This document shows, in pieces, positions 1 to 8,447 of a stretch of DNA of 31,739 bases. Source of the DNA: JBKHXU01 sp046565865 (lineage in GTDB: Bacteria > Pseudomonadota > Gammaproteobacteria > Acidiferrobacterales > Sulfurifustaceae); contig JBKHXU010000044.1 of NCBI GenBank assembly GCA_046565865.1, positions 1 through 31,739 of the forward strand, written 5' to 3'. The notes under the pieces are model-generated. The model saw only the letters and a program-made list of their open reading frames with translations. It ran no database searches and was not told the origin of the DNA. The translations under genes were made by a program, and so were the position numbers. How positions within the stretch are numbered: position 1 is the stretch's first letter; each line of letters opens with the position of its first letter.

Positions 1-1033
1 GCATCACGTCGGCGACGTGCTTGGCCCATTGCGCGAACTGCGGCACGCCGAATACTTTTTCGCCGACGGCGCGCTGCATGTCCGACACCAGCATCACGCC
101 CATCTCGCGCTGCGGGAAGCGGCCGGCATAGTCGAGGATGTGGCCGTAGACCTTGGCCTCGTCGCCCGTGCCCTTGGCGCGGATCGCGCGCCCGACCAGC
201 GCCGAGGCGACGGCATATTGTAGATCGGTCTCTTTGGGCACCGGCCCGGCGTTGCCGTTAATAATGGCATCGATGTCGGGCAGGCTGTCGAGGTTGTCGA
301 TGAATGCCTTGAGCTCGATGCCCGCCGCCGGCCCGACGCACGCCTGCAGGCTGCCGAGCAGGAGGTCCGGCTGCTCGCCGAATTTGGCAAGCGCGCGGTG
401 CGCGAACTCCCACGAGCGCGGGCTCGGAAACGCCACCGGGTTGTGCGCTGGATCGAAGTCGAACAGCAGCTCCGGACGAAACCGGAGAAACGCAATTAGA
501 CGCTCGTCGATGCCGTGCGCGTAGGCCCACGCCACCCAGTCGTCGAGGTGGGTCTCGACCTCGAAATGCGAAAAGCGGTTGGCGAGCGGCGCTGGCATGC
601 TGTAGGTCACGCCGCGATCGCCCTGACGGTTGCCGGCGGCGAAGATGGCCCAGCCGGGCGGCACCTTGTACGCGCCCAAGGCGCGATCGAGGATCAGCTG
701 ATACGCCGAGGCCGAGACCGTGGGCGCGGCCGATGTGATCTCGTCGAGAAATAGGATTCCGTCTGGCCCATGGCGCTTAACGTCCGGCAGCATCGCCGGT
801 ACCGCCCATTCGACGACCTCACCGGTGCGAAACGGGATGCCGCGCAGATCGGTCGGCTCCATCTGCGACAGCCGGATATCGATCACCGGCACGCCATGGC
901 GTTGCGCCACCTGCGCCACCATCTGCGACTTGCCGACGCCGGGCGGGCCCCACAACATCACCGGCGTATGATGGCCGCTGCGCGTGCTTTGATATTCGCG
1001 GTCGAGAACGGCCAGGATCAGCGCTGGGCGCAT
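1..1033 (-). CDS. MoxR-family AAA+ ATPase (C-terminus cut by window edge)
   Basis: The reverse strand reads open from an ATG at 1033 to the window edge, giving 344 residues without a stop. The Walker A motif GPPGVGKS is at residues 29-36, Walker B ILFLDE at 93-98, and a sensor-1 type AAGN at about 132-135, which is the AAA_5/MoxR pattern. The start is well placed: GGAG lies five bases before the ATG. MoxR ATPases act as ATP-driven chaperones that insert cofactors or remodel partner complexes. They usually sit beside a von Willebrand factor A protein, which would lie downstream, beyond the left edge, and cannot be seen here. The gene is divergent from the GCS2-like gene. The family is certain from motifs; the client is unknown. 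Confidence 0.9.
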   Translation of the reverse strand, partial: MRPALILAVLDREYQSTRSGHHTPVMLWGPPGVGKSQMVAQVAQRHGVPVIDIRLSQMEPTDLRGIPFRTGEVVEWAVPAMLPDVKRHGPDGILFLDEITSAAPTVSASAYQLILDRALGAYKVPPGWAIFAAGNRQGDRGVTYSMPAPLANRFSHFEVETHLDDWVAWAYAHGIDERLIAFLRFRPELLFDFDPAHNPVAFPSPRSWEFAHRALAKFGEQPDLLLGSLQACVGPAAGIELKAFIDNLDSLPDIDAIINGNAGPVPKETDLQYAVASALVGRAIRAKGTGDEAKVYGHILDYAGRFPQREMGVMLVSDMQRAVGEKVFGVPQFAQWAKHVADVM

Positions 1034-1085
1034 ACTTACTCCAAGTTCGAGTTTGAGACGTGGGCACGAGCGACCGTCGGAATTT

Positions 1086-1103
1086 CCTCTCCGGTGGGAG
1101 AGG
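1086..1103. repeat. Short REP-like palindrome in the divergent promoter region
   Basis: CCTCTCC and GGAGAGG form a 7-bp stem around a four-base loop, followed by a G-rich tail. The same CCCTCTCC/GGAGAGGG theme recurs near 8371, 27143 and 31260, so this is a copy of a dispersed intergenic repeat. The gap at 1034-1236 shows no other clear element. Confidence 0.55.
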
Positions 1104-1236
1104 GGGTGGCGAAGCGGTTCTAGCGCGTAAATAAAAGTATAAGGGCCATGTGCGGGGGCGTCCATGTCAGTCCGCGCGACGATGGTCAGGTCAAGCCCGC
1201 GTGGACCGCGTGGCGGCGCGCGGCAAGAATAGGAAC

Positions 1237-2655
1237 ATGGGCGAAGAGATTGCCACCAGCCGTTTTCGTACCGAGGACTACGCCGAGTTCCGTGCGCGCC
1301 TGGCGCGCGAGACCGAGATCCTCGCGGAATGGCTCGCGCACGATCGGTTCCGGCCCTGCGCCACCGTCGGCGGCTTCGAGCTCGAGGTGTGTCTGACCGG
1401 TGCCGATGGTCGGCCGGCGGCGGTCAATGAGACGCTGTTGCCGCGTATCGACGCACCGGAGGTAGTCCCGGAGCTGGCGCAGTTCGATATCGAGATCAAC
1501 GCCGAGCCGTGCGTGCTGCACGGCGACGCGCTCGCGCGGCTGCAGGCGAATCTCAACGCCACCTGGACCCGCTGTGTCGAACGCGCGCGACCGCTCGGCG
1601 TCGAACCGCTCCTGGTCGGCATCTTGCCGAGCTTGACGGAGGCAGAGCTGACGCTCGCGCAGATGTCACACCAGACGCGCTATCGCGCGCTCAACGAACA
1701 GGTATTCCGTTTGCGCCAAGGGCGCCCGATCGCGCTCGAGATCGAAGGGCGCGAGCGGCTGCGCGCGGTGCATCACGACGTGATGCTGGAGGCGGCCGCC
1801 ACCTCGTTTCAGATTCACATGCAGGTCGCGCCGCGCGACGCGGCGGCGCTGTATAACACCGCGATCGCGTTGTCGGCGCCGATGGTGGCGCTGACCGCCA
1901 ACTCGCCTTATCTCTTCGGCCGCGAGCTGTGGGCCGAGACGCGCATCCCGCTGTTCGAGCAGGCGGTTGAGACCGGCGTTGGCCAGAGCGCGGCGCGGGT
2001 CACACTCGGTAGCGGCTACGTTGACACATCGCTGCTCGAATGTTTTCGCGAAAACCTCGCGTGCTACCCGGTGTTGCTGCCGGTGCTAAACGACGCGGCG
2101 CCGCAGACGCTGCCGCATTTGCGGCTGCACAATGGCACGATCTGGCGCTGGAACCGGCCGCTGATCGGGTTCAACGCCACCGGCGATCCGCAGTGGCGCG
2201 TCGAGCACCGGGTCATGCCGGCCGGTCCGAGCTTGATCGATACTATCGCCAACGCCGCCTTCTTTTTCGGGTTGGCGCGCTACTACGGCGCGCGGCCCGA
2301 GCCGCTGAGCGGTCGCCTTGGTTTTGCGCACGCGCGCGATAACTTCTACCGCGCCGCCCGCGACGGGCTGGACGCCATGCAGCGTTGGACCGAGGATTCA
2401 GAAGTGCCGGTAAGCACGCTGTTGCGCAAACGGTTGCTGCCACGCGCGCGCGACGGTCTAATGCTGATGGATCTCGATCCGGCGGATGTCGATCTCTATT
2501 TGGGCGTGATCGACGCGCGCGTACGCGCCGGGCAAAATGGCGCGGTATGGCAACGCCGTTATCTTCGCCACCATGGTTGTGACATGCGCGAGCTGACGCT
2601 CGCCTACCGCGAGCGCCAGCGCGGCGGCGCGCCGGTACACGAGTGGGACATTTGA
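1237..2655 (+). CDS. GCS2-type carboxylate-amine ligase (glutamate-cysteine ligase-like)
   Basis: The protein is 472 aa when started at the ATG at 1237, preceded by AGGAA; an upstream GTG at 1150 would add 29 residues of low-complexity sequence. Recognisable family segments are GGFELEVCLT near the N-terminus, QFDIEINAEP, EAAATSFQIHMQV and NSPYLFGRELWAETRIP, which match the glutamate-cysteine ligase 2 (PF04107/COG2170) group. Known members use ATP to join the carboxylate of glutamate to an amine. Whether cysteine is the acceptor here cannot be told; many COG2170 proteins are not true glutathione enzymes. The stop codon overlaps the start of the M14 hydrolase gene (TGATG), so the two are translationally coupled and probably act on the same compound. 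Confidence 0.85.
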   Translation: MGEEIATSRFRTEDYAEFRARLARETEILAEWLAHDRFRPCATVGGFELEVCLTGADGRPAAVNETLLPRIDAPEVVPELAQFDIEINAEPCVLHGDALARLQANLNATWTRCVERARPLGVEPLLVGILPSLTEAELTLAQMSHQTRYRALNEQVFRLRQGRPIALEIEGRERLRAVHHDVMLEAAATSFQIHMQVAPRDAAALYNTAIALSAPMVALTANSPYLFGRELWAETRIPLFEQAVETGVGQSAARVTLGSGYVDTSLLECFRENLACYPVLLPVLNDAAPQTLPHLRLHNGTIWRWNRPLIGFNATGDPQWRVEHRVMPAGPSLIDTIANAAFFFGLARYYGARPEPLSGRLGFAHARDNFYRAARDGLDAMQRWTEDSEVPVSTLLRKRLLPRARDGLMLMDLDPADVDLYLGVIDARVRAGQNGAVWQRRYLRHHGCDMRELTLAYRERQRGGAPVHEWDI

Positions 2656-3674
2656 TGCTGACGGTATTGGATCATCTGCCGCCTGGGCTGCTCGGCTGCG
2701 AGGCGGCGACGCTCGCCGATGTCCTCCCCGGTCCGACGCTTATCCATTTGCACGGGCGCCGGCAGCCGCCGCTGTTCGTTTCGGTGCTACTGCACGGCGA
2801 TGAAGATACCGGTTGGTTGGCGGTGCGGCGGTTGTTACGCGAGATGAGCCACGTCGAGCTGCCGCGCGCGCTGTCACTCTTCATCGGCAACGTGCGCGCG
2901 GCGCGCGCACGCCAGCGCATGTTGCCGGGTCAGTTGGACTACAACCGGGTGTGGACGACGGTCGATACCGCACCGGAAAATGCGGAACAGGCAATGACCC
3001 AAGCGGTGTGGCGCGCGATGCGCGAGCGTGGTGTGTTCGCCAGCGTCGACGTGCACAACAACACCGGACTCAATCCGCACTATGCGTGCGTGCGCCGGCT
3101 CGATAACGCGTTCTTGCAGTTGGCGACGTTGTTCAGCCGCACCGTGGTGTATTTCACCAAACCCGACGGCGTGCAGGCCGAGGCGTTTGCACGATTGTGC
3201 CCGGCGGTCACGGTCGAGTGCGGTCAACCGGGGCACGCATACGGCGTCGAGCACGCGGCCGAGTATCTCAAGGCCTGCCTGCATCTCGCCGCGATCCCGA
3301 CGCACCCGGTGCCGGCGCACGACATCGATTTGTATCACAGCGTCGCAGTCGTGAAGGTGCCGCCCGAAGTCAGCTTCACGTTCGATTCCGACGCCGCCGA
3401 CATCCGTCTCGCGCCCGATCTCGACACGTTGAACTTCCGCGCGCTGCCGGCGGACACCCTGCTCGGGCGCGTGCGCCCCGGCGCCGGCGCGCGCCTGGCG
3501 GTACTCGACGAGCACGGGCACGACGCCGCGGCACGTTACCTGCGCGTCGTCGACGGCGAGATTCGCACCACCGTTCCGGTCGTGCCGGCGATGTTCACGC
3601 TCAACCCGCGCGCGATCCGCCAGGACTGTCTCGGCTATTTCATGGAATCCGCGGCGCCGCGATCCGGCGGCTGA
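2655..3674 (+). CDS. M14-family zinc hydrolase, AstE/AspA-like (succinylglutamate desuccinylase/aspartoacylase)
   Basis: The protein is 339 aa from the ATG at 2655, which overlaps the upstream stop as TGATG; a GTG at 2643 is in frame but less likely. Zinc ligands of the AstE/AspA fold are visible: H47 and E50 in LLHGDE, and H134 in DVHNNTG. E188 in VECGQPG matches the catalytic glutamate. Family enzymes remove acyl groups from N-acyl amino acids or cleave amide-linked amino acids. Coupling to a ligase that forms such bonds suggests a make-and-break pair, or a two-step pathway, on a glutamyl-amide substrate. The exact substrate is unknown. There is no signal peptide, so it is cytoplasmic. Confidence 0.85.
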   Translation: MLTVLDHLPPGLLGCEAATLADVLPGPTLIHLHGRRQPPLFVSVLLHGDEDTGWLAVRRLLREMSHVELPRALSLFIGNVRAARARQRMLPGQLDYNRVWTTVDTAPENAEQAMTQAVWRAMRERGVFASVDVHNNTGLNPHYACVRRLDNAFLQLATLFSRTVVYFTKPDGVQAEAFARLCPAVTVECGQPGHAYGVEHAAEYLKACLHLAAIPTHPVPAHDIDLYHSVAVVKVPPEVSFTFDSDAADIRLAPDLDTLNFRALPADTLLGRVRPGAGARLAVLDEHGHDAAARYLRVVDGEIRTTVPVVPAMFTLNPRAIRQDCLGYFMESAAPRSGG

Positions 3675-3745
3675 GTTGTGTCGGCCGCGCTCGCCAGTTA
3701 TCGTGAAGCGCGCATTGTTTTGGGAGCGACGATAGGTTGGCGGCA

Positions 3746-3916
3746 ATGGTTGGAGTGTTGAGTTATCTGGTGCCGATCGTCGGTTTCCCGTTCGCGATCG
3801 TGGCATTCCCGATGGAGCGGCACAAGGAGCGCATGAACGCGGACGAGCAACGGACTTGCGCCGCGCGCCGCGAGTTGATGAACGCCAGCGGGTGTGTCGA
3901 TGGCGCATTCCACTGA
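3746..3916 (+). CDS. Possible 56-aa single-pass membrane peptide
   Basis: An ATG at 3746 opens a 56-codon frame ending at a TGA at 3914-3916, overlapping the start of the next gene by 17 bases. The N-terminal part is hydrophobic (LSYLVPIVGFPFAIVAFP), followed by a charged tail with three cysteines or histidines near the end. There is no strong ribosome binding site and no recognised family. It fills the gap between the M14 gene and the orphan gene and could be a coupled small membrane protein, but it could equally be chance. Confidence 0.3.
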   Translation: MVGVLSYLVPIVGFPFAIVAFPMERHKERMNADEQRTCAARRELMNASGCVDGAFH

Positions 3917-4610
3917 CGGCGTTATCCCCTTTGCCGGCGCCGCAAAAGACGGGCTCGGCATTGCCCTGTGGCAGGCCGACGGCACCGGGCCCGAGCCGGC
4001 CGCCGCCGGCCATGCGTTCGACACACCGGTCGGTCGCATCAACTCTCACTACTACATCGCCTCCCGTGACTACGCCGGTATCGATCCGCGCGCCCGCGGG
4101 GCGCTGGCGGCGCGGGCGCCGCTGCGCGGATTTGCGCACCTCGCCGCGGCGCTGACCGCGGCCGGACTCGAACCGGATGCGCTCATCATCCGTTTGCCGC
4201 TGATTACGCCCGGCGCGGATCGAGAGGGGATCGAGTGGCGCTATCGCGACGGGGTCGAGACGCGCCATCTGCGCCCCTCCGGCCCGATCCCGCTGCGCGT
4301 GAACGGCGAGCCCGCGCTGCAGCTTGCGGTAGCGCGATTGGTGTTGACCGAAGACTACCGCGGCGCAACGACATTCGCCGACGCGCGGCTGTCGCTGACC
4401 TCGGATCCATTCACCGTGACACCCGTTTCCTCGGCGCATGATCGAGCGGCCGCGGTTGCGCGCGCGATGGTGCAGGATATCAACGGCCGCCAGCTTCGCT
4501 TCGTCGTGGATCGACTCGTGCTGTTACCGGAAAAGTTCGGCGGCAGTGGCCGCACGCACGGGTACTTCGCGGAGATACCGGCGGCGCGGTTGGAGCTTGT
4601 TGTGACCTAG
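3900..4610 (+). CDS. Unrecognised 236-aa protein
   Basis: I do not recognise this protein. An ATG at 3900 (a GTG at 3894 is also possible) opens 236 codons. It has no signal peptide or membrane segment. The composition is normal for a soluble protein in this genome. The N-terminal third contains the segment INSHYYIASRDYAGID, and the C-terminal half looks like alternating strands (for example LRFVVDRLVLLPEKFGG). It lies on the same strand and just downstream of the GCS2-like/M14 pair, so it may belong to that unit. The opposite strand also carries a long open frame across this region, but its arginine-rich composition marks it as a shadow. Confidence 0.6.
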   Translation: MAHSTDGVIPFAGAAKDGLGIALWQADGTGPEPAAAGHAFDTPVGRINSHYYIASRDYAGIDPRARGALAARAPLRGFAHLAAALTAAGLEPDALIIRLPLITPGADREGIEWRYRDGVETRHLRPSGPIPLRVNGEPALQLAVARLVLTEDYRGATTFADARLSLTSDPFTVTPVSSAHDRAAAVARAMVQDINGRQLRFVVDRLVLLPEKFGGSGRTHGYFAEIPAARLELVVT

Positions 4611-4826
4611 CGCCGCTAGGCAGGAGTGTTCGGCGCTTACCAGCGAGGACGATGCGCAGTTACAGAAGTGATTAGAATTCCTCTCGTGTATTCCGCATGT
4701 CGTCGACTATGCTTCACAAGGTCTTTGGTTTGTGTCACGGCCTGTATGTATGGGAATAACGATGGGGGGCTCGATCGGAAGCGCGATAGAAAACGGCATG
4801 GCTGCCTTTCGGAACTTGCAACAGAC

Positions 4827-6650
4827 TTAGTGTCCCGACGCTAAGCCATTGCCCACCGCCTTGAGCGGGCGTGCGGCTTCTTCTTGCAGTTGCAGCATCC
4901 ACAGGCGCGCGTAGCTGCCGTTATGCGCGAGCAGTTCACTGTGGGTTCCGCGCTCGACGATGCGGCCGCCTTCCATGACCAGGATTTGATCGGCGTCCAT
5001 GATCGTCGAAAGCCGGTGGGCGATGACGAGCGTAGTGTGGTGCGCGGCGATCTCGCGCAATGCGGCTTGGATCGCCTTCTCGGCGATGGAGTCGAGCGCG
5101 GAGGTGGCCTCGTCGAACACGAGGATGCGCGGGTTCTTCAGAATCGTGCGCGCGATGGCGACGCGCTGCTTCTCGCCGCCGGAGAGTTTCAGGCCGCGCT
5201 CGCCGACGATGGTGTCGTAGCCCTTGGGCAGCGATTCGATGAAGTGGTGGATGTGCGCGTGCTTCGCCGCCTGGATGATCTCCTCGCGCGTCGCGTCCGG
5301 GCGGCCGTAGGCGATGTTGTAGTAGATCGTGTCGTTGAACAGCACCGTGTCCTGCGGCACGATACCGATGTTGGCGCGCAGGCTTTTCTGCGTGACCTCG
5401 CGGATGTCCTGCCCGTCGATCAGGATGCGCCCGCGAGTGGCGTCGTAAAAACGGAACAGCAGGCGCGCCAGCGTCGATTTACCGCCGCCGCTCGATCCGA
5501 CCACCGCCACCTTATGCCCGCTTGGGATCTCGAAGTCCACGTCGTGCAAAATCTGTCGCTCCGGATCGTAGGAGAAATCGACGTGCTCGAAGCGCACCTG
5601 CGCGCGCGTCACCACGAGATCGGGCGCGCCGGGCGGATCGCGGACCTCGGGGTACTTGTCGAGCAGCCCGAACATGCGCTCCATGTCGGCGAGCGAGTGG
5701 CGGATCTCGCGGTACACGAAGCCCAAGAAATGCAGAGGCATGTACAGCTGAATCAAGAACGCGTTCACCAGCACCAGGTCACCGATGGTCATGGATCCGT
5801 TCATGACGCCGCGGCCGGCAAGCAGCATCAGCAGTGTAACGCCGGCGGCGATGATAAATGCCTGGCCGGTATTGAGATACGACAGCGATACCTGGTTGCG
5901 GATCGCGGCGCGTTCCCATTTCTCCAGCGTCTCGTCGTAGCGCCGCGCTTCGTAGCCTTCGTTGTTGAAATATTTGACCGTCTCATAGTTGATGAGGCTG
6001 TCGATGGCGCGGGTGTTGGCCTTCGAATCCATCTCGTTCATCGTGCGCCGGAAAATCATGCGCCACTCAGTAACCCACAGCGTGAACACGATGTAGACCA
6101 CCAGCGTCGCCAACGTGACGATGCCGAACCAGGGATCGTATTTGAAAAACAGGATCGCGGCGACGAAACCGATCTCCAAGATCGTCGGCAGGATATTGAA
6201 CAGCGTGAAGTTGAGCAGGAACCGGATGCCGGCAGCGCCACGCTCAATGTCGCGCGATACGCCGCCGGTTTCGCGTTCGAGATGAAACCTAAGGCTTAAG
6301 TTGTGCAGGTGCTCGAACACCTTGAGCGCCACGCGTCGAATCGAGCGTTGCAGTACCTTGACGAACACCACGTCGCGCAGCTCGCCGAACAGCGAGTTGC
6401 CGAGGCGCAGCAGACCGTAAGCCAGAAACAACGCCACTGGCAGCGCCAGCAGCGCCTGTTTTTGCTCGAAGCTGTCGACGATTTCCTTCAGCACCAGCGG
6501 CACGCCGATATTGGACAGCTTGGCCGCCACCAGAAACGCGAGCGCGAGCAGCACCCGTCCGCGATATTCCCACAAATAGGGCAGAAGGCTCTTGATGGTT
6601 TTCCAATCGTTGCGATTGGACGGGGGATTGCCGTAGTGACGCGTGCGCAC
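4827..6650 (-). CDS. Atm1-type ABC exporter (half transporter, fused TMD-NBD)
   Basis: The 607-aa protein has an N-terminal six-helix exporter domain (about residues 30-320) and a C-terminal nucleotide-binding domain. Walker A GSSGGGKS is at 385-392, the signature LSGGEKQ at 489-495, and Walker B ILVFDEA at 509-515. The segment around residues 215-240 (LINYETVKYFNNEGYEARRY) is typical of the Atm1/HMT1 group. Bacterial and mitochondrial members export glutathione derivatives and glutathione-metal conjugates across the inner membrane as homodimers. It starts 69 bases downstream of the DUF2063 gene on the same strand, so it may be the last gene of a metal-stress unit. The substrate itself is inferred, not shown. 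Confidence 0.92.
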   Translation of the reverse strand: MRTRHYGNPPSNRNDWKTIKSLLPYLWEYRGRVLLALAFLVAAKLSNIGVPLVLKEIVDSFEQKQALLALPVALFLAYGLLRLGNSLFGELRDVVFVKVLQRSIRRVALKVFEHLHNLSLRFHLERETGGVSRDIERGAAGIRFLLNFTLFNILPTILEIGFVAAILFFKYDPWFGIVTLATLVVYIVFTLWVTEWRMIFRRTMNEMDSKANTRAIDSLINYETVKYFNNEGYEARRYDETLEKWERAAIRNQVSLSYLNTGQAFIIAAGVTLLMLLAGRGVMNGSMTIGDLVLVNAFLIQLYMPLHFLGFVYREIRHSLADMERMFGLLDKYPEVRDPPGAPDLVVTRAQVRFEHVDFSYDPERQILHDVDFEIPSGHKVAVVGSSGGGKSTLARLLFRFYDATRGRILIDGQDIREVTQKSLRANIGIVPQDTVLFNDTIYYNIAYGRPDATREEIIQAAKHAHIHHFIESLPKGYDTIVGERGLKLSGGEKQRVAIARTILKNPRILVFDEATSALDSIAEKAIQAALREIAAHHTTLVIAHRLSTIMDADQILVMEGGRIVERGTHSELLAHNGSYARLWMLQLQEEAARPLKAVGNGLASGH

Positions 6651-6719
6651 GCGGAAACGTTTCGATTGAGTCAGGGGCGATTCTAACCGAACGGCGCTGC
6701 GATCAGAACTCGCGGGTCA

Positions 6720-7496
6720 CTAGTTAGTCGCGATGTCGCGCAACATGCCATCGGTGATCCATTGCTTGAGCCATCCCGCGGCATGTGTCGCCGCCTGTGC
6801 CGGCTCGATCCATTCGCACAGCCCCTCACAAACCGCGGCGAAGTCGCGCCCGGCGCGCACCGCGTCGAGCGCCCATGCCTCCGGTGTTGGCAGCGAACGG
6901 AAGTAGGTGCGCAGGTCCTGGCGCCACACGGCCCAGGCGATTGGATGCGGCGCGCGTTCGGCGGCGGGCACCGGTGTGCCGGCGTCGGCCGCGTTCCAGA
7001 TAGCAACGGCGTTCCAATGAAGATCGAGCCGGATGAGCGAGGGATGCGGCCGCAGGCGCATGCCGGCCCACTGCTCGGGCGGGAGTGCGGCGAGCGTGTC
7101 AATCGCGAGCACCGTGGCGTCCGGCGCGTCGAATGCCTCGGTCAGCGCCCAGTCGAAGGCGGCGAGCTCGACCAGCACAGGGCGAACGTCATAGCTGGGA
7201 TTGCGCGCGAGAAAATCGGGCAAGTGCCGGCCGAAGTGGCGCAGCGACGGGTGGGTGGACGGATGCGCGTCGATGTAGGCGCGCGCGATATCGGCAAACT
7301 CGTTGCCCACGAACGCACGCAGCGCGACGTAGTCGGTCTCTAGCGCTTCGATCAGCCGTAGCCGGTACGCCTGCGCGTAGATCGCGAGACGTTCGCCGGC
7401 ATCGCTGCCGGTGGCGTCGATAGCGCGCTCGATATCGCGCGCGCCGCGCACGACGTAGTCCTGGAACTGGCGTTGCAACCGGACGAGGTCGCTCAC
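6720..7496 (-). CDS. bufC: DUF2063 partner protein of the MNIO enzyme (BufC/HvfC-like)
   Basis: A GTG at 7496 gives 258 aa; its first bases overlap the stop of the DUF692 gene (GTGA), the usual coupling in this family. A much longer open frame extends upstream, but that part is a shadow of the DUF692 gene. The N-terminal helical part (LQRQFQDYVV to RLRLIEALETDYVALRAFVG) and the middle segment YIDAHPSTHPSLRHFGRHLP are diagnostic of DUF2063. These proteins bind the precursor peptide and hand it to the DUF692 (MNIO) oxidase that modifies its cysteines. Together with the two upstream genes this completes the core A-B-C set; no DoxX-type fourth gene follows, and an Atm1-type exporter comes next instead. 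Confidence 0.88.
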   Translation of the reverse strand: MSDLVRLQRQFQDYVVRGARDIERAIDATGSDAGERLAIYAQAYRLRLIEALETDYVALRAFVGNEFADIARAYIDAHPSTHPSLRHFGRHLPDFLARNPSYDVRPVLVELAAFDWALTEAFDAPDATVLAIDTLAALPPEQWAGMRLRPHPSLIRLDLHWNAVAIWNAADAGTPVPAAERAPHPIAWAVWRQDLRTYFRSLPTPEAWALDAVRAGRDFAAVCEGLCEWIEPAQAATHAAGWLKQWITDGMLRDIATN

Positions 7497-8341
7497 GATA
7501 TCGCCACCGGATTCGGCGAGCAGGCGCGCTCCGCCACCACGCGCGCGTGCGCGAGCTCGTCCACCAACGTCGCGAGCGGCGGGATGTGGTCGTCGCGCTC
7601 GATCATGGTCGATACCGAACCGAAGCGGCGGCACGCGTGCGCGTACAGCTCCCACACCGCGTCGATTACCGGCTCGTCGTGGGTATCGATGATGTGGCTC
7701 TCGAGGTTTCGATGCCCGGCGAGGTGGAATTGTTGCACGCGCTCGCGCGGCACGCCGTCGATATAGCGCCGCGGATCGAAGCCGTGGTTGAAGCCGCTGA
7801 CGTAGACGTTGTTGATATCGAGCAAGATGAGACAGTCGGCACGCCGCGCCACCTCGCTCAGAAATTCCCACTCGGTGAGCGCCGAGTCGGCATAGGTGAC
7901 ATAGCTGGAAACGTTTTCCAGCAGCAGTTGGCGGCCGAGATAGTCCTGCACCTGGCGCACGCGCGCGGCGACATGCGCGATCGCCTCTTCGGTGTAGGGC
8001 AGCGGCATGAGATCGTGCAGGTTGGTGCGATCGACCCCGGTCCAGCACAGATGATCCGAGATCCACGCCGGCTCGACGCGTGCCGCCAGTTGTTTGAGAT
8101 CGCGCAGATAGTCGGTGTTGAGCGGATCGGTCGAGCCGATCGATAGCGATACGCCGTGCATGACGAGCGGGTAGCGCTCGCGGATGCGATCGAGATAGTG
8201 CAGCGGTTTGCCGCCGCCGACCATGTAGTTTTCGGAAAGTATCTCGAACCAATCGACCGGTGGGGCGTCGGCGAGGATGGCGTGATAGTGATCCGGCCGC
8301 AGGCCGAGTCCGAAGCCGAGATAGGGTAGTGAATAACTCAT
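7493..8341 (-). CDS. bufB: DUF692 / MNIO multinuclear iron oxidase (BufB/HvfB-like)
   Basis: This is a 282-aa TIM-barrel protein of the DUF692 (MNIO) family. Candidate iron ligands are visible along the chain: H62 in MHGVSLSIG, D96-H97 in SDHLCW, E142-N143 in LLENVSSYV, D175 and N177-N178 in LLDINNVYVSGFNHG, H206 and H210 in FHLAGH, and H221-D222 in DTHDEP. MNIO enzymes use two or three non-heme irons and O2 to turn peptide cysteines into thiooxazole, oxazolone-thioamide or related groups. The peptide gene lies directly upstream and the DUF2063 partner directly downstream. The start lacks a clear Shine-Dalgarno, and the 106-base gap before it holds a repeat, so translation may be weaker than that of the precursor. 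Confidence 0.93.
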   Translation of the reverse strand: MSYSLPYLGFGLGLRPDHYHAILADAPPVDWFEILSENYMVGGGKPLHYLDRIRERYPLVMHGVSLSIGSTDPLNTDYLRDLKQLAARVEPAWISDHLCWTGVDRTNLHDLMPLPYTEEAIAHVAARVRQVQDYLGRQLLLENVSSYVTYADSALTEWEFLSEVARRADCLILLDINNVYVSGFNHGFDPRRYIDGVPRERVQQFHLAGHRNLESHIIDTHDEPVIDAVWELYAHACRRFGSVSTMIERDDHIPPLATLVDELAHARVVAERACSPNPVAIS

Positions 8342-8353
8342 TATGGTGTGACT

Positions 8354-8405
8354 GCCCCCACCCTAACCCTCCCCGCGCAACGCGGGGGAGAGAATAGGAG
8401 GGGGA
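8354..8405. repeat. REP-like palindromic repeat between precursor and MNIO genes
   Basis: CCCCGCG (8371-8377) and CGCGGGG (8381-8387) form a 7-bp stem with a CAA loop, inside a C-rich/G-rich mirror (CCACCCTAACCCTCCCC to GGGGGAGAGAATAGGAGG). It is related to the repeats at 27143 and 31260. Its place after the precursor gene could slow decay of the upstream mRNA segment and so raise precursor over enzyme levels; that is inference. Confidence 0.6.
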
Positions 8406-8447
8406 AGCGAAAACAAGGGGGCGGACACCCCCCGGTTTACACAGGCG

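Noticed and set aside
2874..4439. 521-codon open frame on the reverse strand
   Set aside because: It overlies the M14 gene and the orphan gene, is rich in Arg and Gly with no recognisable motif, and is explained by GC-rich codon bias of the forward genes.
4750..4830. 26-codon frame with a glycine-zipper look (MGGSIGSAIENGM)
   Set aside because: No ribosome binding site, overlaps the exporter stop, and too short to support; possibly the relic of a lost gene in the 216-base gap at 4611-4826.
4884..6299. 471-codon open frame on the forward strand
   Set aside because: It is the antisense of the Atm1-type exporter, whose motifs are clear.
7497..8252. N-terminal extension of the DUF2063 frame up to 8252
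   Set aside because: This part is an out-of-frame shadow of the DUF692 gene; the family start is the GTG at 7496, overlapping the upstream stop.
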